From NCBI RefSeq assembly GCF_006335005.1, contig NZ_VDMP01000015.1, positions 13,344-77,343 of the forward strand: DNA of 64,000 nucleotides, read 5' to 3'. The stretch's first letter is position 1. Every line of letters starts with the position of its first letter. This DNA is from Nocardioides albidus (GTDB lineage Bacteria > Actinomycetota > Actinomycetes > Propionibacteriales > Nocardioidaceae). This document shows, one piece after another, positions 49,401 to 58,979 of this stretch. The position numbers were made by a program, and so were the translations under genes. The notes under the pieces were generated by a model. That model was not told the origin of the DNA. It did not search any database and saw only the letters and a program-made list of their open reading frames with translations.

Positions 49401-50164
49401 GTCCCGAGGCCCTCGTGCTGTGGGAGGCCCAGTTCGGCGACTTCGTCAACGGCGCCCAGTCGGTCATCGACGAGTACATCTCCGCCGGCAAGACCAAGTG
49501 GGGCCAGGACTCCGGCGTCGTGCTGCTGCTGCCGCACGGCTACGAGGGCCAGGGCGCCGACCACTCCTCGGCGCGCATCGAGCGGTTCCTCGCGCTGTGC
49601 GCCGACGAGGCGATGGTCGTGGCCCAGCCGTCGACCCCGGCGTCGTACTTCCACCTGCTGCGCCGCCACTCGCTGGGTGGCGAGCACAAGCCGCTCATCG
49701 TCTTCACCCCGAAGTCGATGCTCAAGCGCAAGGAGGCGGCGTCGGTGCCGTCCGACTTCACCTCCGGCGAGTTCCGCCCGGTGATCGGCGACGCGACGGT
49801 CGACCCCGCGAACGTCAAGACGGTGCTGCTGGTCTCCGGCCGGCTCACCTGGGACCTCATGGTCGAGCGCACGAAGGCCGAGCGCGACGACGTGGCGATC
49901 CTGCGCGTCGAGCAGCTCTACCCCTGGCCGACCGCGCAGGTGAAGGCCGAGCTCGACAAGTACCCCAACGCCACCGTCAAGTGGGTCCAGGACGAGCCCT
50001 ACAACCAGGGCCCGTGGCCGTCGTTCTACCTCAACGTGGTGCCGGAGCTGGGCCGGGCCATCCAGCCCGTCACCCGCGCGGCGTCCTCGACCACCGCGGT
50101 CGGCACGGCCAAGCGCCACCAGGAGGAGGCGAAGGTCCTCATCGGCGAGGCGTTCGGCGACTGA
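46409..50164 (+). CDS. kgd: Multifunctional 2-oxoglutarate decarboxylase/dehydrogenase E1 with E2 succinyltransferase domain (KGD/OdhA)
   Basis: A 1251-aa actinobacterial fusion. Residues ~10-45 are the E1o N-terminal segment ([27 protein letters not shown]), then a long Pro/Ala linker (to ~140), an E2o acyltransferase domain without lipoyl domain ([26 protein letters not shown]) and the TPP-dependent E1 ([50 protein letters not shown]). It oxidises 2-oxoglutarate in the TCA cycle with partner E2/E3. GAAGAGG precedes the GTG at 46409. The usual D of DHRxxDG is Q, as in other KGDs. Confidence 0.95.
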   Translation: MTQSSDQSTGSPVPADFGANEWLVEEMKERFEADPNSVDPAWATYFRNGSGGNGTTTAAAAPAATATAASAPAAATPPAAPPAAAPAPAAAAPAAPTPKATPAPQVSPASSRTPTPPKADAERPTPKDAPRPAPVTAKDEPTLTVLRGIPAATAKNMDISLSVPTATSVRNIPVKLLWDNRIVINSHLKRARGGKVSFTHIIGYAIIKAIKALPAMNNTYAEIDGKPTMVTPAHINLGLAIDQQKKDGTRQLVAPSIKACESMDFAQFWTAYEDIVRKAKDNKLTMEDYSGTTVSLTNVGGLGTNNSVPRLMQGQAAIIGVGSMDYPPEFQGASEETIARNAISRIMTMTSTYDHRVIQGAQSGEFLGLVHRYLLGEDGFYDEIFRALRIPYEPIRWNSDIATSHDDEIDKQARILELIHAYRVRGHLMADTDPLEYKQRSHPDLRIESHGLTLWDLDREFPTGSFGGRDRRFMKLRHILGILRDSYCRTTGIEYMHIMDPEQRQWIQERVEQPHSKPPREEQLRILLKLNQAEAFETFLQTKFVGQKRFSLEGGETTIPVVDEIAEAAAQAGLVEVAIGMAHRGRLNMLANIVGKSYNQIFREFEGNIDPRTVQGSGDVKYHLGAEGTFVADTGETIAVSVAANPSHLETVDPVLEGIARAKQDVLDRGAEFPVLPMLIHGDAAFAGQGVVAETLNLSQLRGYRTGGTIHVVINNQVGFTTSPGSSRSTLYCTDVARMVQAPIFHVNGDDPEACIRVARLAFEYRQAFNSDVVIDLVCYRRRGHNEGDDPSYTQPLMYDLIEQKRSVRKLYTESLIGRGDITIEEAEQVLRDYQQQLERVSTEVREASAAPSEWTTVPDYPDKPVGETQTAVTPEVLKRIADAYVTPPDGFTVHPKVMPQLQRRAAAISDGPIDWGTGEILAFGSLLMEGRPVRLAGQDSRRGTFVQRFATIIDRINADEWTPLANLTEDQAKFFVYDSLLSEYAALGFEYGYSVARPEALVLWEAQFGDFVNGAQSVIDEYISAGKTKWGQDSGVVLLLPHGYEGQGADHSSARIERFLALCADEAMVVAQPSTPASYFHLLRRHSLGGEHKPLIVFTPKSMLKRKEAASVPSDFTSGEFRPVIGDATVDPANVKTVLLVSGRLTWDLMVERTKAERDDVAILRVEQLYPWPTAQVKAELDKYPNATVKWVQDEPYNQGPWPSFYLNVVPELGRAIQPVTRAASSTTAVGTAKRHQEEAKVLIGEAFGD

Positions 50165-50340
50165 TGTACTTCACCGACCGCGGCATCGAGGAGCTCGAGC
50201 AGCGCCGGGGCGACGAGGAGGTCACCTTGGCGTGGCTCGGCGAGCGGCTGCAGGAGTTCGTCGACACCCACCCGGAGTTCGAGGTCGCCGTCGAGCGGTT
50301 CGCCACCTGGCTGGCCCGCCTCGACGACCCCGAGGACTGA
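50164..50340 (+). CDS. DUF6104 small protein
   Basis: A 58-aa acidic protein beginning [16 protein letters not shown] and containing LAWLGERLQEFVDTHPEFEVAVERFATWLARLDD. It matches the small DUF6104 family found after kgd in Actinobacteria. Its ATG shares one base with the kgd stop (TGATG), so translation is coupled. Function unknown; a helical partner or regulator of KGD is a reasonable guess. Confidence 0.82.
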   Translation: MYFTDRGIEELEQRRGDEEVTLAWLGERLQEFVDTHPEFEVAVERFATWLARLDDPED

Positions 50341-50354
50341 GGCCGCCGCGCGTA

Positions 50355-50530
50355 CGTCGACCCGGCGCATCCTGACCCGGAATTCTCGTCGACCCGGCGC
50401 ATCCTGACCCGGAAATCACGTCGACCCGGCGCATCTTTACCTCTCTGGGGTAAGGATGCGCCGGGTCGATGTCATTTGAGGGGAGGGACGGGCCGGGTCG
50501 ACGGGATTCCGAGGTCAGGATGCGACGGGT
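50355..50530. repeat. Direct and inverted repeats of a ~32-bp unit
   Basis: The unit core is CGTCGACCCGGCGCATCC followed by TGACCCGGAA. Full copies start at 50355 and 50387, a partial copy at 50419, an inverted core at 50454-50471, and a diverged inverted copy spans about 50495-50530, running into the end of the MMPL gene. Confidence 0.85.
50421..50469. terminator. Large hairpin within the repeat array
   Basis: Arms of 21 nt (50421-50441 and 50449-50469) pair with one T-G wobble around the loop TCTCTGG. Placed between the convergent kgd-DUF6104 and MMPL genes, it can serve as a bidirectional terminator. Confidence 0.7.
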
Positions 50531-52641
50531 CGCGGGGCCGGACGCGCCGCCTCGGAGAGGCCGAACCGGCGGTGCAGCGCGCGCAGCGGGCGCGGGGCCC
50601 ACCACGACCGCTCCCCCAGCAGCCGGATGCTCGCGGGGAGCAGGACGCCCCGGATGAGGGTGGCGTCGATGAGGATGGCCAGCCCGGTGCCGAGCCCGAA
50701 GAACTGGATGAAGCTGACCGAGCTCACCAGGAAGGCGAAGAAGCTGATCGCGATCAGCGCCGCCGCCGTGCTGACGATCCGGCCGGTGTGGGCCAGACCG
50801 TGCACCAGCGCCTCCTCGTTGGCCATCCCGCGCTCGCGCATCTCCTTGATCCGGCTCATCACGAAGACCTCGTAGTCCATCGAGAGGCCGAAGGCGACGC
50901 AGAACAGCAGGACCATCATCGAGCTGTCCATCGGCTGGGGGGTGAAGCCGAGCACCCCGGCCAGATGGCCGTCCTGGAACACCCAGACCATGGCCCCCAG
51001 CGTGGCGCCGAGACCCACCGCGTTGAGCGCCAGCGCGCGCAGCGGCTGGACGACGCTGCCGGTGAACAGGAACAGGATCACCGCGGTGGTCAGCACCAGC
51101 CAGCCCGCGACCAGGGGCAGGCGAGCGCCGATGCCGGACATCTGGTCCAGCAGCTCCGCGCTCGCGCCGCCGACGAGCGCGTCGCCACCGGCGGGAGTGG
51201 GCACCGACCGGACGTCCTCGACCAGGCTGCGGGCCTCACCCGACATCGGGTCGAGATCGGTCACGACGGAGACCAGGTCGGCATCCCGTCCGGCTCGGGT
51301 GTCGACCCGGACGACGCCGGGCAGCTCGCCGAGCCTCGCGGCGTACGACGCGAGGTCGGCCTCGTCCACGGCGGAGGTGGTGACGACCTGGATCGGGTGG
51401 GTGCCGTCGCCGGCGAAGGCGGAGCGCAGCACGTCGCCGGCCTGCCGGCTGGAGGCACTCGTCGGGAGCACCCGGTCGTCGGGCGTGCCGAGCTCGATGC
51501 CGGCGAGCGGCACCGCCATCACCAGCAGCCCGGCGAGCACCGGGAGGGCGCTGAGCAGCGGGCGCCGGGCGACGAAGCGCGCGAGACGCGACCAGGCCGG
51601 GGCCTCCTCGCCCCGGATCCCGCGCACGCCCGGCACCCGCCAGGCGTCGACCCGGTCGCCCAGGAGGCTGAGCCCCGCCGGGAGGACGACGACCGCGGCG
51701 AAGGCGGTGATCAGCATGACGCCGATGCCGGCGTAGGCGAACGAGCGCAGGAAGTACATCGGGAACACCAGCAGCGCGGCGAGGGCCACGGCCACCGTGG
51801 TGGCGCTGAAGGCGATCGTGCGGCCGGCGGTCTCCACCGCGCGTCGTACGGCGTCGACGTGGGTGCGTCCCGAGGCGCGCTCCTCCCGCACCCGGGCGAC
51901 CATCAGCAGGCCGTAGTCGACCGCGAGGCCGAGGCCGAGGCCGGTCGTCAGGTTGACCGAGTAGATCGAGACGTCGGTCGCCGAGCCGAGGACGGACAGC
52001 TCGGCGAAGGTGCCGAGGATGGCCGCGACCCCGACCCCCAGGGTGACCAGCGCGCCGACGACGTTGCCGAACGCGAGCACCAGCAGCACCAGGATGAGCG
52101 GGATCGCGATGCTCTCCGCCAGCCCGAGGTCCGTGCCGATCTGGGCTCCGATCTCCTCGCCGACGACCTCGCCGCCCGCGACGTCGACGCTGAGCGGGCC
52201 GTCGGCGCCGGCGTACTCGTCGAGGACCGCAGCGGGGTCGGCCTCCTCGCCGGGAGCGACCGACGCCGTGACCAGCGCGTACCGCCCGTCGGTCGAGCGC
52301 ATCGGGGCCGGCCGGCCGTCGAAGTAGGAGACGACGTCGGACAGCGCCGGGTCCGAGCGCAGCCGCTCGGTCAGCGCCGCGCCGGCCTCGCTCGCCGCGG
52401 GGGCGTCCACGTCGCCCGCGGCGGCCTCGACGACGAGCACGTAGTCGGCTCCCCCGGCGAAGCGCTCCTCGAGCAGGGCGGCCGCGCGGCTGCTCTCCGA
52501 GTCCGGGTCGTCGAAGCCCTGCGTCTGCAGCTTCGAGAAGGCGCCGACACCGACGACCGCCGCGAGAGCCACCCCCAGCAGGCCGAGCGCGAGCACCGTG
52601 CGGGCCCGCCTCGTGACCAGTCCACCGATCCAGCCGAACAT
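50515..52641 (-). CDS. MMPL-family RND transporter
   Basis: A 708-aa membrane protein built as two repeats of one helix, a large periplasmic domain and five helices. Signatures are LALGLLGVALAAVVGVGAF at the N-terminus, GLGLGLAVDYGLLMVARVREER (MMPL Asp-Tyr pair) in repeat 1 and FGLSMDYEVFVMSRIKEMRERGMANEEALVHGLAHTGRIVSTAA in repeat 2. MMPL proteins export lipids or drugs using proton motive force. GGGAGG precedes the ATG. Divergent from a TetR gene, which is its probable repressor. The final codons overlap a repeat copy. Confidence 0.9.
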   Translation of the reverse strand: MFGWIGGLVTRRARTVLALGLLGVALAAVVGVGAFSKLQTQGFDDPDSESSRAAALLEERFAGGADYVLVVEAAAGDVDAPAASEAGAALTERLRSDPALSDVVSYFDGRPAPMRSTDGRYALVTASVAPGEEADPAAVLDEYAGADGPLSVDVAGGEVVGEEIGAQIGTDLGLAESIAIPLILVLLVLAFGNVVGALVTLGVGVAAILGTFAELSVLGSATDVSIYSVNLTTGLGLGLAVDYGLLMVARVREERASGRTHVDAVRRAVETAGRTIAFSATTVAVALAALLVFPMYFLRSFAYAGIGVMLITAFAAVVVLPAGLSLLGDRVDAWRVPGVRGIRGEEAPAWSRLARFVARRPLLSALPVLAGLLVMAVPLAGIELGTPDDRVLPTSASSRQAGDVLRSAFAGDGTHPIQVVTTSAVDEADLASYAARLGELPGVVRVDTRAGRDADLVSVVTDLDPMSGEARSLVEDVRSVPTPAGGDALVGGASAELLDQMSGIGARLPLVAGWLVLTTAVILFLFTGSVVQPLRALALNAVGLGATLGAMVWVFQDGHLAGVLGFTPQPMDSSMMVLLFCVAFGLSMDYEVFVMSRIKEMRERGMANEEALVHGLAHTGRIVSTAAALIAISFFAFLVSSVSFIQFFGLGTGLAILIDATLIRGVLLPASIRLLGERSWWAPRPLRALHRRFGLSEAARPAPRPVAS

Positions 52642-52654
52642 GACGACCTCCCAT

Positions 52655-52670
52655 GTGTACGCCCGTAAAC
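52655..52670. promoter_or_regulatory. Probable TetR operator of the MMPL promoter
   Basis: GTGTACG-CC-CGTAAAC is an imperfect palindrome 14 bp upstream of the MMPL ATG. It matches the perfect-armed site at 63400-63415 at 14 of 16 positions. The half-site ATGTGTACG recurs at 52696-52704 on the regulator side. Confidence 0.6.
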
Positions 52671-52721
52671 TTTGCTGCCGTTAACTTGGCATAAGATGTG
52701 TACGGGTGTCAACATGTGCCG

Positions 52722-53393
52722 GTGAGCACCCCGACGCCACGGCAGGCCAAGCGCGGCTACCACCACGGCGACCTGCGCAACGCGCTGGCCCGAGCGGCCG
52801 CGGAGCTGGCCGCGACCGGAGGGCCCGACGCGGTGACCATCCGCGGCGCGGCCCGTGAGGTCGGAGTGACACCGACGGCCGCCTACCGCCACTTCGAGAA
52901 TCAGGCGGAGCTGCTCGAGGCGGCGCGCACGCTCGCGATGGACGGCATGGTCGCGGCCATGGCCGACTACCTCGCCCAGGTCCCGGCCGACAGCGATCCC
53001 GTGACTCGTGCCGTCGAGCGCCTGCGGTCGACGGGCCGCGGCTACATCAGGTTCGCGATCCAGGAGCCGGGCGTGTTCCGGACCTGCTTCACCGGCGGTC
53101 TCCGCATCCCGGACGACGGCGCCAACGGGGGGAGCGGCATGGGCGACCCGGCGCCGTACCTCCTCCTCGGCGAGATGCTCGACGAGCTCGTCGCGGTGGG
53201 CTATCTCGCCCCGGAGGACCGTCCCGACGGCGAGGCCGCCCCCTGGGCGGCGGTGCACGGGCTGGCGATGCTCCTCATCGACGGGCCGCTCTCCGAGCTC
53301 GGCGAGGCGGAGCGCGAGAGCGCCATCGCCCGCACGCTGGACCTGGTCATTCGCGGGCTGGCGACCGGCCCTCGGGCACCGCGCAAGCACTAG
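52722..53393 (+). CDS. TetR/AcrR-family transcriptional regulator
   Basis: A 223-aa regulator: N-terminal HTH (GYHHGDLRNALARAAAELAATGGPDAVTIRGAAREVGVTPTAAYRHFENQAELLEA) and a ligand domain of the TetR C-terminal WHG type (GYIRFAIQEPGVFRTCF). Two in-frame GTG codons (52716, 52722) could start it. It likely represses the divergent MMPL exporter and itself. Confidence 0.87.
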   Translation: MSTPTPRQAKRGYHHGDLRNALARAAAELAATGGPDAVTIRGAAREVGVTPTAAYRHFENQAELLEAARTLAMDGMVAAMADYLAQVPADSDPVTRAVERLRSTGRGYIRFAIQEPGVFRTCFTGGLRIPDDGANGGSGMGDPAPYLLLGEMLDELVAVGYLAPEDRPDGEAAPWAAVHGLAMLLIDGPLSELGEAERESAIARTLDLVIRGLATGPRAPRKH

Positions 53394-53403
53394 TGTCTCC
53401 CGC

Positions 53404-54072
53404 GTGAGCGAGGAGCTGATCGACTACGCGGCCTGGGGCGAGCGCTTCTTCGCGACAGCCGTCACCGCCGAGCGCGTGCTCGACGGCGTCAACGTGCTGG
53501 CCGGGCGCCCGATCGACGTCGGCCCCCTCGGCGTGGGACCGGGCCGGATCGCCAGGGTGACGGCGACCGGGACGATCGGCACCGCCACCGGACAGCGCGT
53601 CGGCGCCGACCCCGTCGCCTTCCACATCGACCTGCCGGTCACCCTGGCGTTCAGCATCGACCTCGGCATGGACAGGCAGCACTTCGACGCCGACATCACG
53701 GTGCCGCTGGTCATCACGGCGCGCGGTCGCGCCGACCTGGCGATCGTCCTCGAGGTGACGCCGCCGCGTCCCGCGCAGGTGGTCGTCCGCCTCAGGGCGC
53801 AGGGCCTGCGCGCCTCGTTCACCAGCAGGGCGGCCAACGTCGAGGGCGAGCTGCGCCGGTTCGTGGCGAAGTACGTCGCCAAGGAGCTCCAGCAGCCCTA
53901 CGTCCGCCAGGCCACCGTCATCGACGTGGGCACAGCCGTCGAGAAGGCCGCGGCGGGGCTCGGACCTCGCGAGCAGAGCCCGATCGCCGCCGAGCTGACC
54001 GACGCCCTGCCGGCCGCGATGGAGGCCGAGCTCGAGCACACCGCCCAGCTCTTCTTGGAGGACGACCGGTGA
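53404..54072 (+). CDS. Conserved protein of unknown function
   Basis: A 222-aa protein that I cannot assign. It begins SEELIDYAAWGERFFATAVTAERVLDGVN, has a central beta-rich part with hydrophobic strands (ITVPLVITARGRADLAIVLEVTPPRPAQVVVRLRAQGLRASF) and a charged helical C-terminus. The pattern resembles lipid-binding or shell-type beta domains, but that is a guess. TAGTGT (53391-53396), overlapping the tetR stop, is seven bases before the GTG. Its TGA overlaps the next GTG. Confidence 0.7.
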   Translation: MSEELIDYAAWGERFFATAVTAERVLDGVNVLAGRPIDVGPLGVGPGRIARVTATGTIGTATGQRVGADPVAFHIDLPVTLAFSIDLGMDRQHFDADITVPLVITARGRADLAIVLEVTPPRPAQVVVRLRAQGLRASFTSRAANVEGELRRFVAKYVAKELQQPYVRQATVIDVGTAVEKAAAGLGPREQSPIAAELTDALPAAMEAELEHTAQLFLEDDR

Positions 54073-54674
54073 ACCCCTATCCCCCGGCACCCTGGCACAT
54101 GCACGGATCGTTGTGGCTCTCGGTCTTCCGGCTGGGGCACGACGTCGACGAGCGCCACCCGCGGGGGACGTACGGCGCCGCACTGGTGTCCTACGAGGAG
54201 CCCAGCCCGCTGACCTACCACGAGCTGCTGCTGGCCCGGACCGTCCGCAACAGCGCCGGCAAGGGCGCGGTGACGATCACCGACATCTGGGTCGACTCCC
54301 CCGCCTCGCGGGCCGGCGGGCGCGCCCTGTGGGCGATCCCCAAGGACCTGTGCGACTTCGACCTGGAGAGCAGCTTCCGCGGACCGGTCACCTCCACCGA
54401 CTGGACCGCCACCGTCGAGCGGCGACCGATCGTCGAGGCCCGCTTCACCGACGTCTCGCGCGCCGCGGTGCGAGCGCCGTTCACCGGCCTGGTCGAGCAG
54501 CCCGGCATCGCGGAGCATCCCGAGACCGCGGACGTCGTGATGAAGGGCACCGCCAAGGCACTGCCGTGCCGGGGCCGGTGGACGTTCGCGGCCGACGGGC
54601 CGCTCGGGTTCATGCGCGAGGCCCGCCAGCTGGGGTCGTTCCGGATGGCCGACTTCCGGCTCGCGTTCGACTGA
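54069..54674 (+). CDS. Acetoacetate decarboxylase-family protein
   Basis: A 201-aa protein of the ADC fold. The Schiff-base lysine region is recognisable at K92 in GGRALWAIPKDLCDF, and SYEEPSPLTYHELLLAR matches the conserved Tyr/Glu stretch. Shorter than clostridial ADC (~245 aa). Members act on diverse keto acids or as lyases; no specific activity is claimed. GTGA overlap with the upstream gene indicates a two-gene operon. Confidence 0.78.
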   Translation: MNPYPPAPWHMHGSLWLSVFRLGHDVDERHPRGTYGAALVSYEEPSPLTYHELLLARTVRNSAGKGAVTITDIWVDSPASRAGGRALWAIPKDLCDFDLESSFRGPVTSTDWTATVERRPIVEARFTDVSRAAVRAPFTGLVEQPGIAEHPETADVVMKGTAKALPCRGRWTFAADGPLGFMREARQLGSFRMADFRLAFD

Positions 54675-54678
54675 CCCG

Positions 54679-54707
54679 CCCCTCGGCCGGACCGACCGGC
54701 CGAGGGG
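54679..54707. terminator. Perfect hairpin between convergent genes
   Basis: CCCCTCGGCCGG and CCGGCCGAGGGG form a perfect 12-bp stem around ACCGA, between the ADC-like gene and ptsH. A bidirectional terminator is likely. Confidence 0.8.
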
Positions 54708-54731
54708 GTCCGCACAGCGTCGGATCAGCGA

Positions 54732-54992
54732 CTACTCGGCGTCGAGGTCCTGTTCGACCAGCGCGGCGATCTTGGCGACGTCGGCCTCGGACTCGCCGGA
54801 GACCTCGACCTGATCGCCGTTGCCGGCACCGAGGGTCATGATCAGCAGGGCCGAGCTGGCCTCGACGGCCTCGTCCCCGGGGACCCCGATGAGGACCTCG
54901 GAGTCCAGGTCGGCAGCGGCCTCGGCGATGAGCTGGGCGGGGCGGGCGTGCAGGCCGACGGCGGAGCCGACGGTGACGGTGACGGTGTGCAT
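54732..54992 (-). CDS. ptsH: Phosphocarrier protein HPr
   Basis: An 86-aa HPr with the phosphorylated H15 in GLHARPAQL and Ser46 in the regulatory region (EASSALLIMTLGAG). It relays phosphate from EI (ptsI, 4 kb away) to the fructose EIIA domain. It follows fruA by 31 bp on the same strand. Confidence 0.96.
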   Translation of the reverse strand: MHTVTVTVGSAVGLHARPAQLIAEAAADLDSEVLIGVPGDEAVEASSALLIMTLGAGNGDQVEVSGESEADVAKIAALVEQDLDAE

Positions 54993-55023
54993 GGATTTCC
55001 TCTCGGGTGGTGGGTGATCGGCG

Positions 55024-57125
<2,102 letters not shown>

Positions 57126-57138
<13 letters not shown>

Positions 57139-58118
57139 GAGGGTTCTCCTTCGTGGGCGGTGGCACTCGACGGCAGGTCGAGCGCGCGGACCCGGACCTC
57201 CTGGGTCCGGACGTCTGAGGGGGTGGGGACGGTCGTGCCGGGCAGGCCGGCGGCGGCGCTGCCCCAGGCCACGGCGGCGGCGAGCCGCTCGGGCGCCGAG
57301 GCGCCGGCGAGGGCGGCGGAGAGGTAGCCGAAGAGGCTGCTGTCGCCGGCGCCGACGGTGCTGACGACCCGGGTGGACGGGGGTACGGCGTGCCAGGCCC
57401 CGGTCGCGTCGACGAGCACGGCTCCGGCGCCACCCAGGGTGGCGAGGACGGTCTCGACGCCCCGCTCGACGAGGCGGCGGGCGGCGGCGGCCACGAGCAC
57501 CGGATCGTCCTCGAGCGCGGCCACGTCGTCGCCGCCGACCGAGGCCAGCTCCTCGGCGTTCGGCTTGAGGAGGCTCGGCGCGGTGCCGGGGGCGAGCCGC
57601 GCCACCACGGCCTCCAGGGCGGCGTCGCTGGTGTCGACGGCGACGCGGCGGCCACCGGCGCGGAGGCGGCCGGCGAGGTCGGCGTACCACTCGTCCGGGG
57701 CACCGGGCGGGAGGGAGCCGGCGAGCACGACCCAGCCCTCCGCGGGCTGCTCGAGCACGGTCCGAGCGAGCAGGTCGAGGTCGGCGTCGCTCACCGTGGC
57801 GCCCGAGGCGTTGAGCTTCGTGGTGGTCCCGTCGGGCTCGGTGAGGGTGAGGTTGACGCGCACCGGGCCGGCGGGCGGGACGGGCGCGCAGGGCACGCCG
57901 AGCTGCTCCAGCTCCCGCACGAAGGGATCGTCGCCGGCCGCCGGGAAGACCGCACGGGTCGGTACGCCGGCCGCCACGCAGGCACGGGAGATGTTCACGC
58001 CCTTGCCGCCCGGCTGGTCGATCACCTCGGCCACGCGGTGGACGCCTCCGCGCACGAGCGCGTCGGGGAGCACGACGGTCCGGTCGATGCTGGGGTTGGG
58101 GGTGACGGTGACGATCAT
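57126..58118 (-). CDS. fruK: 1-phosphofructokinase
   Basis: A 330-aa PfkB-family sugar kinase converting fructose-1-phosphate to fructose-1,6-bisphosphate. Motifs are VTPNPSIDRTVVL, GGKGVNISRACVAAG, LLKPNAEEL and the anion-hole STVGAGDSSLFGYL. The ATG overlaps the fruR stop as ATGA. Confidence 0.94.
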
Positions 58119-58882
58119 GCGGTCACCACCTCGACGCCGGCGGCGGTCAGGGACTTGCCGTCCGCGGTCCGCAGCCCGGTGTCCGTGACGAGGACGTCGA
58201 TCTCGTCGAGCGTCGCGAAGCGCACGGCGCTCTCGACGCCGACCTTGGAGGAGTCGACGAGGCCCACGACCCGGTGCGCCGCGTGCACGAACGCGCGCTT
58301 GGTGGCGGCCTCCTCGCTGTCCGGCGTCGAGAGGCCGTGGCCCACGCTGACCCCGTTGGCGCCCAGGAACGCGACGTCGACCCGGAGCGCGTCGAGCGCG
58401 GCCACGGTCACGGCGCCGACGGCGGCGTGGGTGTGGGTGCGGACGCGTCCGGGCAGCAGGTGCAGCTCGACGCCGGGGTTGCCGGCGAGGCGGGCCGCGA
58501 TCGAGACGCTGTGGGTGAAGACGACCAGGCGGTGGCTGGCCGGCAGCGCGTCGGCGAGGCGCGCGGTGGTGCTGCCCGCGTCGATCAGGATCGACGCGCC
58601 GGGCGGCGGCAGCTCGTCGAGCGCGGCGCGGGCGATCCGCGCCTTGGCCTCGATGTTGGCGGCGTCGCGCTCGACGATGCCCGGCTCCAGGGTCGAGAGG
58701 GCCGAGGCGGGCACGGCGCCGCCGTGGACGCGCCGTAGGACGCCGATGCCCTCCAGGGCGGTCAGGTCGCGGCGTACAGTCTCGGTGGTGACGTCGAACA
58801 GGTCGGCGATCTCCGCGACGGACATCCGGCCACGGTCGGCGACCTGCCGGGCGATGGCCTGCTGGCGCTCCTCGGCATACAT
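58115..58882 (-). CDS. fruR: DeoR-family regulator of the fructose operon
   Basis: A 255-aa DeoR/GlpR regulator: N-terminal winged helix (ERQQAIARQVADRGRMSVAEIADLFDVTTETVRRDLTALE) and a sugar-phosphate-sensing DeoRC domain (ILIDAGSTTARLADAL; VAFLGANGVS; VGLVDSSKVG). It probably represses fruR-fruK-fruA-ptsH and ptsI, released by fructose-1-phosphate. GGGAGG precedes the ATG. Confidence 0.92.
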   Translation of the reverse strand: MYAEERQQAIARQVADRGRMSVAEIADLFDVTTETVRRDLTALEGIGVLRRVHGGAVPASALSTLEPGIVERDAANIEAKARIARAALDELPPPGASILIDAGSTTARLADALPASHRLVVFTHSVSIAARLAGNPGVELHLLPGRVRTHTHAAVGAVTVAALDALRVDVAFLGANGVSVGHGLSTPDSEEAATKRAFVHAAHRVVGLVDSSKVGVESAVRFATLDEIDVLVTDTGLRTADGKSLTAAGVEVVTA

Positions 58883-58904
58883 GGTGTGACCTCCCTCACG
58901 GATC

Positions 58905-58924
58905 TGTGTTTATGTTGTTTTATG
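58905..58924. promoter_or_regulatory. Probable FruR (DeoR-type) operator
   Basis: The direct repeats TGTTTATG (58907-58914) and TGTTTTATG (58916-58924) form an AT-rich island in the 88-bp gap between fruR and ptsI. DeoR proteins commonly bind such repeats. Confidence 0.55.
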
Positions 58925-58963
58925 CCCGTTTCTGTTGCTTGTCAAGGGGTGGGCGGTCTAGCG

Positions 58964-58979
58964 TGTGACCATGGTCACC
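58964..58979 (+). promoter_or_regulatory. CRP-like palindrome covering the ptsI start codon
   Basis: TGTGACCATGGTCACC fits TGTGA-N6-TCACA with one mismatch and contains the perfect 14-bp palindrome GTGACCATGGTCAC (58965-58978). The ptsI ATG (58971-58973) begins at its centre. TAGCGT (58959-58964), a possible -10, overlaps its left edge. Confidence 0.5.

Noticed and set aside
46421..50119. A 1232-aa open frame antisense to kgd
   Set aside because: It is a GC-skew shadow of a clearly recognisable gene; composition is Arg/Val/Leu/Asp-rich with no domain.
50355..50530. Possible CRISPR array
   Set aside because: Repeats are adjacent with no unique spacers, some are inverted, and no cas genes are present.
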